A stretch of DNA of 45,100 nucleotides from an uncultured Clostridia bacterium (GTDB lineage Bacteria; Bacillota; Clostridia; Christensenellales; Borkfalkiaceae): the NCBI GenBank assembly GCA_904374385.1, contig CAJFGA010000008.1, positions 1 through 45,100 of the forward strand, read 5' to 3'. The position numbers and the translations under genes are program-made. Below, piece after piece: positions 31,027 to 40,956 of the stretch (the stretch's first letter is position 1; every line of letters begins with the position of its first letter). The notes below the pieces were generated by a model that was given only the letters and a program-made list of their open reading frames with translations, had not been told where the DNA came from and did no database searches.

Positions 31027-32553
31027 ATGATCGATTTGAACGAAATCGGCCGCGAATTGAAAGAAAAGATCTCCCGTGTTTCCGATCATAGTCAAGAAAG
31101 GTCTACGGGCAAGATCGTCTATTCGGGCGACGGCATTATAAAAGTCGCAGGGCTTCCCGGTGTGCAATATAACGAATTGCTGGAAGTCCGGGGCGGTTAC
31201 CAGGCGCTGGCGCTCAACTTGGAGCATGACAGCGTGGGTGCCGTCCTTTTTTCGGGCGAAGATAAAGTACGTTTCGGCGATTATGTCTATTCTACCGGCA
31301 AAACGGTGCAGATGCAGGTAGGGGAAGAGCTGCTCGGAAGGGTCGTCGATCCCTTGGGAGCCGCGCTCGACGGTCTCGGCGAAATCGCGACCGGCAAGAC
31401 GCGCCCCGTCGAATTTCCCGCTCCCGCCATCATGGACAGGGGCAAAGTCAACAAACCGCTGCAGACGGGTATCCTCGCCATCGACAGCATGATCCCGATC
31501 GGCAGAGGGCAGCGCGAACTGATCATCGGGGACAGGCAGACGGGCAAAACCGCCATTGCGGTCGATACCATCCTCAACCAAAAGGGCGAAAACGTCATCT
31601 GCATCTATGTTTCGATCGGGCAGAAGGCTTCATCGCTCGCCAAAACGGTCAACACCCTCCGCACGGGCGGGGCGATGGAGTATACCTGCGTCGTATGCTC
31701 CACGGCGGACGACGCGGTCCCCATGCAGTATATCGCGCCGTACAGCGGCTGTGCCTTGGCGGAATATTTCATGTATCAGGGCAAAGACGTGCTTATTGTC
31801 TATGACGATTTGTCCAAACACGCCGTTGCCTACCGCGCGATGAGCCTGCTTTTAAAACGTCCGGCCGGCCGCGAGGCATACCCGGGCGACGTATTCTATC
31901 TGCATTCCCGCCTGCTGGAGCGCGCGGCAAAACTATCCGAGGCAAAGGGCGGCGGCTCTATCACGGCGCTTCCCATCGTCGAAACGCTTGCGGGCGATAT
32001 CTCGGCTTACATCCCGACCAACGTCATTTCCATCACCGACGGGCAGATCTATCTCGAAAGCGAGCTGTTCAACAGCGGCGTGCGTCCCGCGGTCAACGTG
32101 GGGCTTTCCGTGTCCCGCGTGGGCGGAAGCGCACAGCGCAAGGCGATCCGCCAGATCTCCGGCCAGCTGCGTATCAACCTTGCACAGTACAGAGAACTCG
32201 CCATCTTTATGCAATTCGGATCCGATCTCGATAACGAAACGCAAAAGACGCTCAGCCGCGGCGCCAAGCTCACGGATACCCTAAAACAGCGTCAGTATCT
32301 CAATTATACGGTCAAAGAGATGATCGTGCTTTTGGTCGTTTCCCAGAGCGACCTGATCGACGATATCCCCGCCAAAAAGGTGACCGAATTTAACGAAGGG
32401 CTGCTCGATTATCTGCGCATCAACCAAAGCGATCTTCTCGGAGCCATCGCCCCGGATACCGCCGTCACCGACGAATTGCGGGAAAAGATCCTTGCGGCGG
32501 CAAAAGAATTTATCGATCTTACCCTCGGAGACGAGGAGGAAAACCATGTCTGA
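31027..32553 (+). CDS. atpA: ATP synthase F1 subunit alpha
   Basis: The 508-aa regulatory/non-catalytic nucleotide-binding subunit has a short N-terminal helix (LNEIGRELKEKI) that in other species contacts delta, a beta-barrel (GDGIIKVAGLPGVQYNELLE), Walker A GDRQTGKTAI (about 169-178), VYDDLSKHAVAYR and the alpha-subunit arginine region VGLSVSRVGGSAQ. Length is normal. It overlaps atpG by 8 bp (ATGTCTGA), indicating coupled translation. Confidence 0.98.
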   Translation: MIDLNEIGRELKEKISRVSDHSQERSTGKIVYSGDGIIKVAGLPGVQYNELLEVRGGYQALALNLEHDSVGAVLFSGEDKVRFGDYVYSTGKTVQMQVGEELLGRVVDPLGAALDGLGEIATGKTRPVEFPAPAIMDRGKVNKPLQTGILAIDSMIPIGRGQRELIIGDRQTGKTAIAVDTILNQKGENVICIYVSIGQKASSLAKTVNTLRTGGAMEYTCVVCSTADDAVPMQYIAPYSGCALAEYFMYQGKDVLIVYDDLSKHAVAYRAMSLLLKRPAGREAYPGDVFYLHSRLLERAAKLSEAKGGGSITALPIVETLAGDISAYIPTNVISITDGQIYLESELFNSGVRPAVNVGLSVSRVGGSAQRKAIRQISGQLRINLAQYRELAIFMQFGSDLDNETQKTLSRGAKLTDTLKQRQYLNYTVKEMIVLLVVSQSDLIDDIPAKKVTEFNEGLLDYLRINQSDLLGAIAPDTAVTDELREKILAAAKEFIDLTLGDEEENHV

Positions 32554-33409
32554 TACCGCCGAGATCAAGCATCGCATCAAGAGCGTGAGCGACACCCATC
32601 AGATCACCAAGGCGATGGAACTGATCTCCGTATCCAAGATGCGCAAGGCGATGGAAAAACAGGCGGTCAACGCGGCGTATTTCAACAGCGTTCGTTCGAC
32701 GATCAAGGATATCATGCGGCACAGTACCGATATCCGCCACAAATACCTCGTGCATCGGCCGAACGATCGTACGGCGTACATCGTCATTGCGGGTGATAAA
32801 GGGCTGGCGGGTGCTTTCAACAGCAACGTACTGAATATGGCGTGGGAACACATGCAGACCCGCCCCGTGCACTACGTCGTCACGATCGGGCAGATGGCGC
32901 GCGCTTTTTTCGAAAACAAGCACCAACCGGTCGACCTTGAATTTACGCACGCCGTCACCAATCCCACGCTGCATGACGCGCGCGGCATCATGCGCGACAT
33001 TCTCGACTTATACGACAGAAATTTGATGGATGAAGTGATCGTCGTCTTTACGCGCATGTATTCCACCGCTTCCCAAAAGCCGGAGATGGTGCGCCTACTT
33101 CCCATCGTCGAATCAGATATTCCCGGAGAGGAAACTTCCTCCTTCACCGGAGAAATACTTTACGATCCTTCTCCGAAGGAAGTATTGAACGTTCTCGTGC
33201 CGCAGTATCTCGTCGGCATGATCTATTCGGTGCTTATCCATTCTTTTGCGAGCGAACATGCTTCGCGCATGTTGGCGATGTCTAACGCGAACAAGAATGC
33301 GGATAAAATGCTGGAGGCGCTCAATCTCGAATACAACCGTTCCCGCCAGAGCGCGATCACAACCGAGATTTTGGATCTCGTGTCGGGCCGCTTTGCGGAC
33401 GGAAGATGA
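32546..33409 (+). CDS. atpG: ATP synthase F1 subunit gamma
   Basis: The 287-aa central rotor shaft has its N-terminal helix in IKHRIKSVSDTHQITKAMELISVSKMRKA and its C-terminal helix in SEHASRMLAMSNANKNADKMLEALNLEYNRSRQSAITTEILDLVSG. The Rossmann-like middle starts with YIVIAGDKGLAGAFN. The ATG at 32546 has GAGGAGG upstream; the track's start lies inside atpA. Confidence 0.97.
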   Translation: MSDTAEIKHRIKSVSDTHQITKAMELISVSKMRKAMEKQAVNAAYFNSVRSTIKDIMRHSTDIRHKYLVHRPNDRTAYIVIAGDKGLAGAFNSNVLNMAWEHMQTRPVHYVVTIGQMARAFFENKHQPVDLEFTHAVTNPTLHDARGIMRDILDLYDRNLMDEVIVVFTRMYSTASQKPEMVRLLPIVESDIPGEETSSFTGEILYDPSPKEVLNVLVPQYLVGMIYSVLIHSFASEHASRMLAMSNANKNADKMLEALNLEYNRSRQSAITTEILDLVSGRFADGR

Positions 33410-33418
33410 CGCATATAG

Positions 33419-34819
<1,401 letters not shown>

Positions 34820-34855
34820 ATTTTTGCACTATGCCGCAGGGCAAAGGAGGGCGCA

Positions 34856-35263
34856 ATGAATAAATTTTATCTTGAAATTATCACGCCCGAAAAGGTTTTT
34901 TTCCGCGGTGAGGCGGAAAGCGTCAATATCCCTTCCATCGGCGGGGCGTGTACGATCATGGCAGGGCATCAGCCCATGGTGTTCGCTACCGAGCCGGGTA
35001 CCATCCGTATCACGGCGGACGGCGAAACGCGCGAAGCCTTTATGAGCGAGGGATTTATCGAGGTGCGCCCCGACGAAACGATCGCCTTTGCGCAGGCGGT
35101 GGAATGGCCGGAGGATATCGACGAGCGCCGCGCGCAGGAGGCAAAAGAACGCGCGGAAGAGATGGTGCGCCGCAACCGCAGCGCGGCCGAATATCAGCTC
35201 AACCGCCTCGCGCTGCAGAGGGCGTTTGCGCGCCTGCGCGTCAAACACCGCGGGCACGACTGA
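34856..35263 (+). CDS. atpC: ATP synthase F1 subunit epsilon
   Basis: The 135-aa central-stalk subunit has an N-terminal beta-sandwich (LEIITPEKVFFRGEAESVNIPSIGGACTIMAGHQPMV) followed by two C-terminal helices (DERRAQEAKERAEEM ... NRLALQRAFARLRVK) that can act as an inhibitor. AAAGGAGG precedes the ATG. It is the last gene of the operon, with a 13-bp-stem terminator about 45 bp downstream. Confidence 0.96.
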   Translation: MNKFYLEIITPEKVFFRGEAESVNIPSIGGACTIMAGHQPMVFATEPGTIRITADGETREAFMSEGFIEVRPDETIAFAQAVEWPEDIDERRAQEAKERAEEMVRRNRSAAEYQLNRLALQRAFARLRVKHRGHD

Positions 35264-35308
35264 TCTGGCGTACAAACGGGTTGATTTTTATATCGAAATT
35301 ATATGGAA

Positions 35309-35338
35309 GAAGGGCTTGCGAATCATCGCAAGCCCTTC
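35309..35338 (+). terminator. Terminator of the ATP synthase operon
   Basis: A perfect 13-bp stem (GAAGGGCTTGCGA and its inverse) with loop ATCA, followed by AAATTTTT. Confidence 0.85.
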
Positions 35339-35394
35339 AAATTTTTAAAATTCACTTTGTCAAAGGCAGGGCGCGGCCGTGCCGTCGGCTTCCT

Positions 35395-35916
35395 TTATAT
35401 ACAATCGATTTTGGTTACGATGTTGGGCACGAGCCGTACAGCGGGTGCGCCCTTCGATGCGTATCCGACGGCGGCGGCGCCCACGGGCGTAAAGCCTTCG
35501 GGCAGGCGCAGCAATTCTTTGAATGCCGCTTTTTCGCGCAGGGCGTTGATAATGCCGCACACATACAGGCTGCCCAAACCGAGGTCTGTGGCTTCCAGCA
35601 TCATATTTTGAATGAGGCATGCGGCGTTTGCAAAGGCGATATGCGTCGGTTCTTTGACGGAAACGACGATCAGCGCGGGCGCGCCGTGGATGGGGTCGGC
35701 TTTGTCGTCGCCCATCTCTTCCCGCGCCATTTTTAAGAATTTTGCCAAGACGTCCCTGTTTGTCACCTGCGTCAGATGCAGCGTATCGTAAGCGCGCATG
35801 CCGACGGGCGCATACAGTGCCGCTTGGACGATTTTTTCCAGCTTGTCCCTGTCTACGGATACCCTTTGAAAGTCGCGTATCGACTTCCTTGCCGCAATAC
35901 ATTCGAATGTTTGCAT
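35395..35916 (-). CDS. Nitroreductase-family flavoprotein
   Basis: The 173-aa predicted FMN-dependent oxidoreductase has N-terminal AARKSIRDFQ (FMN phosphate-binding arginines), AALYAPVGMRAYDTLHL, NAACLIQNMMLEATDLGLGSLYVCGI and a final GYASKGAP. It is a short member of the family, and the electron acceptor is unknown. The ATG at 35916 has AAAGGAGGG immediately upstream, overlapping the fumarase beta stop region. It is the last gene of the leftward fumarase operon. Confidence 0.9.
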   Translation of the reverse strand: MQTFECIAARKSIRDFQRVSVDRDKLEKIVQAALYAPVGMRAYDTLHLTQVTNRDVLAKFLKMAREEMGDDKADPIHGAPALIVVSVKEPTHIAFANAACLIQNMMLEATDLGLGSLYVCGIINALREKAAFKELLRLPEGFTPVGAAAVGYASKGAPAVRLVPNIVTKIDCI

Positions 35917-35927
35917 CGTTCCCTCCT

Positions 35928-36452
35928 TTATTTTTGATAAATATTCCCTCCGTGGCAGTCGATGGCGACTACGCACGGAAAATTTTCGAAGGTAAAGCGG
36001 TACACCGCTTCGCTCAGCAGATCGGGGAAAGCGATCAGTTCGCTCTTTTTTACGGCGTTGCCGTACAGCGCGCCCGCACCGCCGATCGCGGCAAAATAGA
36101 CGGCATTGTTTTTTACGATCGAATCGACCACCTCTGCGCTTCGTTCGCCCTTGCCGATCATTCCTTTCAGCCCCAGCCCGAGCAGCCGCGGCGTAAAGGA
36201 GTCCATGCGGGCGCTTGTCGTGGGGCCGCAGCTGCCGCACGCCTTGCCCGCGGGGGCAGGGCAGGGACCGGCGTAATAAATGGTTTCTCCGCGCAGTGCA
36301 AATGGCAGGGGCTTCCCGTCGTCCAAAAATTCGCAGATGCGCTTGTGGGCGCAATCTCTGCCCGTCAAAATCGTGCCCGAAAGGAGCACGCCTTCTCCCG
36401 CTCTTAAATTTTCGATCGCCTCTTCCGTGAGGGGCAGCGTAATATTTTTCAT
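35928..36452 (-). CDS. Fe-S fumarate hydratase, beta subunit (class I, C-terminal domain)
   Basis: The 174-aa protein corresponds to the C-terminal domain of class I fumarase/L-tartrate dehydratase. Motifs: [69 protein letters not shown] and [10 protein letters not shown]. With the alpha subunit it would interconvert fumarate and malate through an oxygen-labile 4Fe-4S cluster. Its ATG overlaps the stop codon of a Vat-like acetyltransferase gene by 4 bp (ATGA), rather than following the alpha subunit directly. A tartrate dehydratase role cannot be excluded. Confidence 0.92.
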   Translation of the reverse strand: MKNITLPLTEEAIENLRAGEGVLLSGTILTGRDCAHKRICEFLDDGKPLPFALRGETIYYAGPCPAPAGKACGSCGPTTSARMDSFTPRLLGLGLKGMIGKGERSAEVVDSIVKNNAVYFAAIGGAGALYGNAVKKSELIAFPDLLSEAVYRFTFENFPCVVAIDCHGGNIYQK

Positions 36453-37132
36453 GTTTCCGATCTTTCCTTTGCGTTGAGCCGCTCTCTGAGCTCCGTTTTT
36501 ACCTTTGCGAGATCTGCATCGCACAGCAGTGGCAATACGTTTTCCAGTTCCTCGGGCGGAAGATCCCACCATTTGAATTGCTGCAAGATCCCGATCAATT
36601 CGTCGTCGAAGCGCTTTTTGATAAATTTTGCCGGATTGCCGCCCACAACGGTATACGCTTCCACATCCTTGGTAACGACCGATTGCGCCGCCACGATCGC
36701 GCCGTCGCCGATCTTTACGCCCGGCAGGATGACGCAGTTCCGCCCGAACCAAACGTCGTTGCCGATCACGGTATCTCCCTTATGCGGCAATTGTGAAAGG
36801 TGTGCCGGCACGATCTTTGCCCATTTTTCGCTCATGATGTTGAACGGATAGGTCGTTGCGCTGCATAGCCGATGGTTCGCGGCGCCCATGATAAACTGCG
36901 TGCCGCTCGCGATCTGGCAAAACTTGCCGATGATGAGCCGATCCCCGAAAATGGGGTAGTTGAATAAAATATTGTTCTTTTCGAACCCCATCGGATCCTT
37001 TTCGTCGTCGTAGTAAGTGTAATCTCCCACGAAAACGTTGGGCGCTTTGATCACGTTTTTGATATAACAGCTCGTGTGAAATTCATTGGGAAATATGACG
37101 TTCGGATCCGGAAAGCCTATCTTTTCTTTCAA
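36449..37132 (-). CDS. Vat/CatB-like xenobiotic O-acetyltransferase (left-handed beta-helix)
   Basis: The 227-aa hexapeptide-repeat acetyltransferase is most like streptogramin A acetyltransferases: [35 protein letters not shown], the catalytic histidine in [50 protein letters not shown] and [18 protein letters not shown]. The substrate is unproven; many such genes in gut bacteria have no shown resistance role. The start is a TTG at 37132 with AAAGGTGAT about 7-8 bases upstream; no in-frame ATG lies near it. It lies between the two fumarase subunit genes and overlaps the beta gene by 4 bp. Confidence 0.88.
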   Translation of the reverse strand: MKEKIGFPDPNVIFPNEFHTSCYIKNVIKAPNVFVGDYTYYDDEKDPMGFEKNNILFNYPIFGDRLIIGKFCQIASGTQFIMGAANHRLCSATTYPFNIMSEKWAKIVPAHLSQLPHKGDTVIGNDVWFGRNCVILPGVKIGDGAIVAAQSVVTKDVEAYTVVGGNPAKFIKKRFDDELIGILQQFKWWDLPPEELENVLPLLCDADLAKVKTELRERLNAKERSET

Positions 37133-37172
37133 ATGATCACCTTTTTAAAGTATTATGTCTGGCATAAAGCGC

Positions 37173-38012
37173 TCATATAACCGTCTTGGCGCAGCGCACG
37201 CAGTGGCATTGGATATTGATGGCGACGGGCAGTCCCGCGATGTGCGTAGGGGCGATCTCACAGGAAACCCCGATGGCGCTCGTCTTGCCGCCGAAGCCCT
37301 GCGGCCCGATGCCAAGGTCGTTGATCCGCTGCAGTGCCGCCTCTTCGATCGCGGCGACGTCCTTTCTCGGATGATGAGAACCGACTTCGCGCGTCAGCGC
37401 CTTTTTGGCGAGCAGGGCGCAGGTATCGAAAGTGCCGCCGATGCCCACGCCCGCGTAGACGGGCGGGCACGGCTTGCTGCCGGCCAGCGCGACCGTCTCG
37501 ACGATCGCGTCGACGATGCCGTCTATACCCTTGGCGGGCGTCAGCATATAGATGCGCGACATGTTTTCGCTCCCGAATCCCTTGGGCAGAAAGGTGAGCG
37601 CGATCTTGTCGCCCGCAACGATCTCCGTATGCAGAGCGGCGGGCGTATTGTCGGCGGTGTTCGCCCGCGTGATGGGGTCGCAAATGCTCTTGCGGAAGCA
37701 AAAATCCTTGTACGCTTTTCTTACGCCGTCGTCGACGGCGTCCGCGAGCAATTTGCCCTCGATATGCACTTCCTGCCCGATCTCCGCCAGCACGACGGCG
37801 TAACCCGTATCTTGGCAGATCGCCATCTGCTCTTCGGCGGCGATATCGGCATTCTTGAGCAGGGCGGAAAGCGCGAAGCGCGCGCCTTCTCCTTCCTCGC
37901 TGCGTTCCGCCCTTTCGAGCGCCGCGCGGCAGGAGGGGATCAGATGCAGGCAGGCTTCCCGTGCAAGGCGGTATACCGCCCGTTCGATCTCTTCGGAAGA
38001 AATTGTTCTCAT
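37173..38012 (-). CDS. Fe-S fumarate hydratase, alpha subunit (class I, N-terminal domain)
   Basis: The 279-aa catalytic subunit is of class I fumarase/L-tartrate dehydratase. Cluster cysteines are visible in ICQDTGYAVV, GTFDTCALLAKKAL and IQCHCVRCAKT; substrate-site motifs include NTADNTPAALHTEIV, LPKGFGSENMSR and GIGPQGFGGKTSAIGV. Length matches the two-subunit form. It is the first gene of a leftward operon (alpha, acetyltransferase, beta, nitroreductase). GAGG precedes the ATG by eight bases. An oxygen-sensitive fumarase fits an anaerobe. Confidence 0.94.
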   Translation of the reverse strand: MRTISSEEIERAVYRLAREACLHLIPSCRAALERAERSEEGEGARFALSALLKNADIAAEEQMAICQDTGYAVVLAEIGQEVHIEGKLLADAVDDGVRKAYKDFCFRKSICDPITRANTADNTPAALHTEIVAGDKIALTFLPKGFGSENMSRIYMLTPAKGIDGIVDAIVETVALAGSKPCPPVYAGVGIGGTFDTCALLAKKALTREVGSHHPRKDVAAIEEAALQRINDLGIGPQGFGGKTSAIGVSCEIAPTHIAGLPVAINIQCHCVRCAKTVI

Positions 38013-38060
38013 CGTAAAAACCTCGGTAAAAGGGCGGCGTCCGATCCGCCTTTCCTCCCT

Positions 38061-38066
38061 ATTATA
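38061..38066 (-). promoter_or_regulatory. Extended -10 promoter of the fumarase operon
   Basis: On the minus strand TTGCTATAAT (extended TGC plus exact TATAAT), 48 bp before the start codon, with an A/T-rich upstream stretch and only a weak -35 (TTTTCC). Confidence 0.7.
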
Positions 38067-38097
38067 GCAAAAAATTTAAAAAAGGAAAAGATTTTTA

Positions 38098-38126
38098 TTT
38101 ACTTAAAAGCCGATTTCCGATATAAT
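38098..38126 (+). promoter_or_regulatory. Promoter of the CPBP protease gene, giving a leaderless mRNA
   Basis: TTTACT, 17-bp spacer, TATAAT. The ATG begins 8 bp after the last T of the -10, at about the expected transcription start. Confidence 0.7.
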
Positions 38127-38133
38127 ATTTGTC

Positions 38134-39087
38134 ATGGAACAAAAAAACAACGATCAATTCCCCGCAAAGCGGGGCGGGCTCCTGCAACAGCCCCGTAAAG
38201 TGATGAGCGGCATCGTATATTCCGCGGCCATCGTGCTGATGCTCGTTTTGAGCCTGCTCTTTTCCTTTACGCTGACGGCGGTCATGTCCGTCACGGGCGC
38301 CGATCTGGCAGAGCTGCAGGGGCAGGACTGGTATAAATATCTCTCTTACGGCCTGTATCAGCTCGCCTATATCGCCGTCGTGCTCGTCTTTACCTTCTTG
38401 TACAAGCAGAAACCGCGCGAGTACGGCTACCGCAGGGCGCATTGGAAATATTACATCGTCGCCGCGCTCCTCGCCTTCGGTCTGCTGTTCAGCCTGAACT
38501 GGGCGAACGGGCTGTTTATCGATCTGTTAGAACTGATCGGTTACACGGCGCCGTCGTCCTCTCTTCCCTCGCTCGAAGGGGGCGGCATCGTCGGCGTGCT
38601 CATCGTCGTGGCGGTGCTTCCCGCCATTTTGGAAGAGACTATCTTTCGCGGCATCATTTTGGACGGCATTAAAGAGATCGGCACCGTCGCCGCCTGCCTT
38701 TTGGGCGGGCTGCTCTTCTCGATCTTTCATCAAAGCCCCGCGCAGACGATCTATCAGTTTATTTGCGGGGCGGTGTTCACCCTCGTGGCGATCCGCGCCG
38801 ATTCCCTTTTGCCCGCCGTATTTATGCACTTTGCCAACAACGCGATCATCATTTTCGACGCAAAGTACGGCTTTTTGACCAATATGAGCCGGGGCGCCTA
38901 CATCGCCGTGACCGCTGTGTCGGCGGCGGCATTGCTCGGTACGCTCGCCTATCTCATCTTCTGCGACAAGAGAGGCAACCGCAAAAAGGAGGGGGAGATC
39001 AAGCCGTTTATTTACGGCGCCCTCGTCGGCATCATCGCGGCGGGCATCATGTGGATCGCCTCCCTCGTCACGGGGTTGGGGGGCTGA
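38134..39087 (+). CDS. CPBP-family intramembrane glutamic protease
   Basis: The 317-aa multi-pass membrane protein has about eight hydrophobic segments. The Abi/CPBP catalytic motifs are EETIFRGIILDGI (Glu-Glu about 167-168), FSIFHQSPAQTIYQF and MHFANNAIIIF. Such proteins include CAAX-type prenyl proteases, bacteriocin self-immunity proteins and poorly known membrane proteases; the target is unknown. There is no Shine-Dalgarno site, and the promoter lies directly against the ATG, so the message is probably leaderless. rlmH starts 2 bp after the stop. Confidence 0.88.
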   Translation: MEQKNNDQFPAKRGGLLQQPRKVMSGIVYSAAIVLMLVLSLLFSFTLTAVMSVTGADLAELQGQDWYKYLSYGLYQLAYIAVVLVFTFLYKQKPREYGYRRAHWKYYIVAALLAFGLLFSLNWANGLFIDLLELIGYTAPSSSLPSLEGGGIVGVLIVVAVLPAILEETIFRGIILDGIKEIGTVAACLLGGLLFSIFHQSPAQTIYQFICGAVFTLVAIRADSLLPAVFMHFANNAIIIFDAKYGFLTNMSRGAYIAVTAVSAAALLGTLAYLIFCDKRGNRKKEGEIKPFIYGALVGIIAAGIMWIASLVTGLGG

Positions 39088-39089
39088 AC

Positions 39090-39527
39090 ATGCAGAAGAT
39101 CAACCTCGTCTGCGTCGGCAAACTCAAAGAAAAATTTTGGGCAGACGCCGTCGCGGAATACTGCAAGCGCCTTTCCCGCTTTGCTTGCGTCAACGTCCGC
39201 GAACTTGCGGAAAAGAGGACGCTCAAAGAGGAGGCGGAAAACATCCTCAAAGAACTGCGCGGCGCCGCCGTCGTCCTCGCGGTGGAAGGCAAAAAATTTT
39301 CCAGCGAAGCGTTTGCGGAAAAAATCAAGGCATATGCCGATGCCGGACAGGAAGTCACCTTCGTCATCGGTTCCTCCTGCGGGCTGGACGCGAGCGTCAA
39401 GGCGAGGGCGGATCTGCTTCTCTCTTTTTCGGATATGACTTTCCCGCATCAATTGATGCGCGTCATTTTATGCGAACAGCTCTACCGTGCCTATATGATC
39501 AACGGCGGCGGAGAGTATCATAAATGA
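39090..39527 (+). CDS. rlmH: 23S rRNA (pseudouridine-1915 N3)-methyltransferase
   Basis: SPOUT-fold methyltransferase of 145 aa that modifies helix 69 of 23S rRNA. Diagnostic motifs: INLVCVGKLKEKFWADAVAEYCKRLSRF, LAVEGKKFSSEAFA, TFVIGSSCGLD and SFSDMTFPHQLMRVILCEQLYRA...NGGEYHK-type C-terminus (NGGGEYHK here). It is about 14 residues shorter than the usual 159. It starts 2 bp after the CPBP gene, with a G-rich GGGGGG upstream, and is probably translated by coupling. The track's 38763 start lies within the CPBP gene. Confidence 0.95.
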   Translation: MQKINLVCVGKLKEKFWADAVAEYCKRLSRFACVNVRELAEKRTLKEEAENILKELRGAAVVLAVEGKKFSSEAFAEKIKAYADAGQEVTFVIGSSCGLDASVKARADLLLSFSDMTFPHQLMRVILCEQLYRAYMINGGGEYHK

Positions 39528-39623
39528 GCCGATCCCCGTTCGGACCATGCTTTGCTCTGCGGTAAAGCGGTACGTCTGCCGCTCGGCAGGGCTTTCCGCC
39601 ACACGGTTTTTTCCGCTTTTCCA

Positions 39624-39629
39624 TATAAT
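39624..39629 (+). promoter_or_regulatory. -10 box directly before the M14 peptidase ATG
   Basis: TATAAT ends 5 bp before the ATG at 39635. The -35 is poor. An in-frame TAA at 39626 rules out an earlier start. Confidence 0.45.
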
Positions 39630-39634
39630 GCAGT

Positions 39635-40411
39635 ATGGATGCGGTCGAAAAGGTGTATCGGTTTTACGAAAGCTGGCGGGGCGAAAAGTTTGTTTACGGC
39701 AAAAGCGTTTCAGGCAAGCCGCTTGTCGGCTTTTTTGTGGGCAAGCATACCTATCCCGTGCTCTTGTTGCAATACGCCATTCACGCGCGGGAATGGATCA
39801 CCTCTCTCCTTGCGCTCGAACATATAAAGCGCGGCGTTTCGCAGGGCGGCGCCTATATCCTGCCATTGACCAATCCGGACGGCGCGTTGCTCTCCCTGTG
39901 CGATCCTGCCCGCACTCTTTGGAAGGCGAACGCAAACGGCGTCGATTTGAACGTCAATTTTCCCGCCCTGTGGGGAACGGGCGTCTCCAATACCTTTGCG
40001 CCCTCTTCACAGAACTATGTGGGCGCGCGCCCGCTCTCCGAACCGGAAACGCGCGCGCTCGTTCGCTTTACGGGTAAGGTGCGACCGAGCGCCACGGTCA
40101 GCTATCACACCAAGGGGAGAGAGATCTATTGGGAATTTTTTCAGCAGGGTGCGGCGCTCGAGCGGGATAAGCGCCTCGCTTCGGCGCTCGCCGACGAAAC
40201 GGGCTACACGGCCAAAACGATAGTGGGCAGCGCGGGCGGCTATAAAGATTGGTGCATCCGCGCGCTGCGCATCCCCGCTTTCACCATCGAAGCGGGAAGC
40301 GACGCGTTTGCGCATCCGATCGGAGAAGGGGCTCTCCCCGCTCTCGTGCGCGAAAACATCGGCGTTCCCGAGCGCCTCGGTAAGGAGCTTTTGCCATGGA
40401 AGACAAAGTAA
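39635..40411 (+). CDS. M14-family zinc carboxypeptidase, probable muropeptide peptidase
   Basis: The 258-aa peptidase has zinc ligands H50 and E53 in HAREW and H158 in SYHTKG; the catalytic glutamate is E219 in FTIEAGSD. NPDG and NGVDLNVNFP follow the family pattern, but the Arg normally after DLN (DLNRNFP), which binds the substrate carboxylate, is Val. Relatives act on gamma-D-glutamyl-diaminopimelate bonds of cell-wall peptides. There is no signal peptide, so a cytoplasmic peptide-recycling role is plausible. It overlaps tadA by 16 bp. No ribosome site is visible. Confidence 0.85.
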   Translation: MDAVEKVYRFYESWRGEKFVYGKSVSGKPLVGFFVGKHTYPVLLLQYAIHAREWITSLLALEHIKRGVSQGGAYILPLTNPDGALLSLCDPARTLWKANANGVDLNVNFPALWGTGVSNTFAPSSQNYVGARPLSEPETRALVRFTGKVRPSATVSYHTKGREIYWEFFQQGAALERDKRLASALADETGYTAKTIVGSAGGYKDWCIRALRIPAFTIEAGSDAFAHPIGEGALPALVRENIGVPERLGKELLPWKTK

Positions 40412-40866
40412 AATTTATGCGCGCGGCGATCGCCCGTGCGAAAAAGGGACTGGCGCAGGGCGAAGTGCCCGTCGGTGCCGTCGTCGTCGCAAACGGCAAG
40501 GTCATCGCTTCCGGTTATAACCGCAGGGCAAAGACGCAGACGGCGATCTCTCATGCCGAAACGTACGCCATCGACCGCGCCTGCAAAAAATTTAAGAGCT
40601 GGCGCCTGCCCGACTGCGATCTGTATGTGACCCTCGAGCCGTGCCCGATGTGTATGGGAGCGGCGCTGAACGCCCGCATCCGCAAGGTCTATTTCGGCGC
40701 ATATGAGCAGAAGGGGCGCTCTATGACGAAAGAGCTTGCCGAAAGCAACCTTCTCAACCACACGCTCGAAGTGGAGGGCGGCGTGCTCGAGGAGGAGTGT
40801 TCCGCCCTGCTGAGCGGTTTTTTCAGACAGATGCGCGAACGCACGAAGCGCGAGCCGCAGGATTGA
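40396..40866 (+). CDS. tadA: tRNA(adenine-34) deaminase
   Basis: Converts A34 to inosine in tRNA-Arg(ACG). The 156-aa zinc deaminase has SHAETYAID (His and catalytic Glu) and TLEPCPMCMGAAL (Cys ligands), with VPVGAVVVANGKVI and the RNA-contacting C-terminus. AAGGAG lies within the end of the M14 gene, about seven bases before the ATG. The SRP RNA gene often found after tadA in Bacillota is not visible here. Confidence 0.95.
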   Translation: MEDKVKFMRAAIARAKKGLAQGEVPVGAVVVANGKVIASGYNRRAKTQTAISHAETYAIDRACKKFKSWRLPDCDLYVTLEPCPMCMGAALNARIRKVYFGAYEQKGRSMTKELAESNLLNHTLEVEGGVLEEECSALLSGFFRQMRERTKREPQD

Positions 40867-40921
40867 ACGCTCGCTCCCTCGCTTCTTTTGCAAAATATTG
40901 CTGCAGCGGCGCGCAATTCGT

Positions 40922-40950
40922 TTGACACATTGCGCGAAAAAACGTAAAAT
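40922..40950 (+). promoter_or_regulatory. Promoter of the prs leader
   Basis: Exact TTGACA, 17-bp spacer, TAAAAT. Transcription should start about 190 bases before the prs ATG. Confidence 0.8.
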
Positions 40951-40956
40951 AGATGC

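Noticed and set aside
37155-38198. 347-aa plus-strand ORF over the fumarase alpha gene
   Set aside because: Antisense shadow; the minus strand has the fumarase cysteine and substrate motifs plus promoter and ribosome site.
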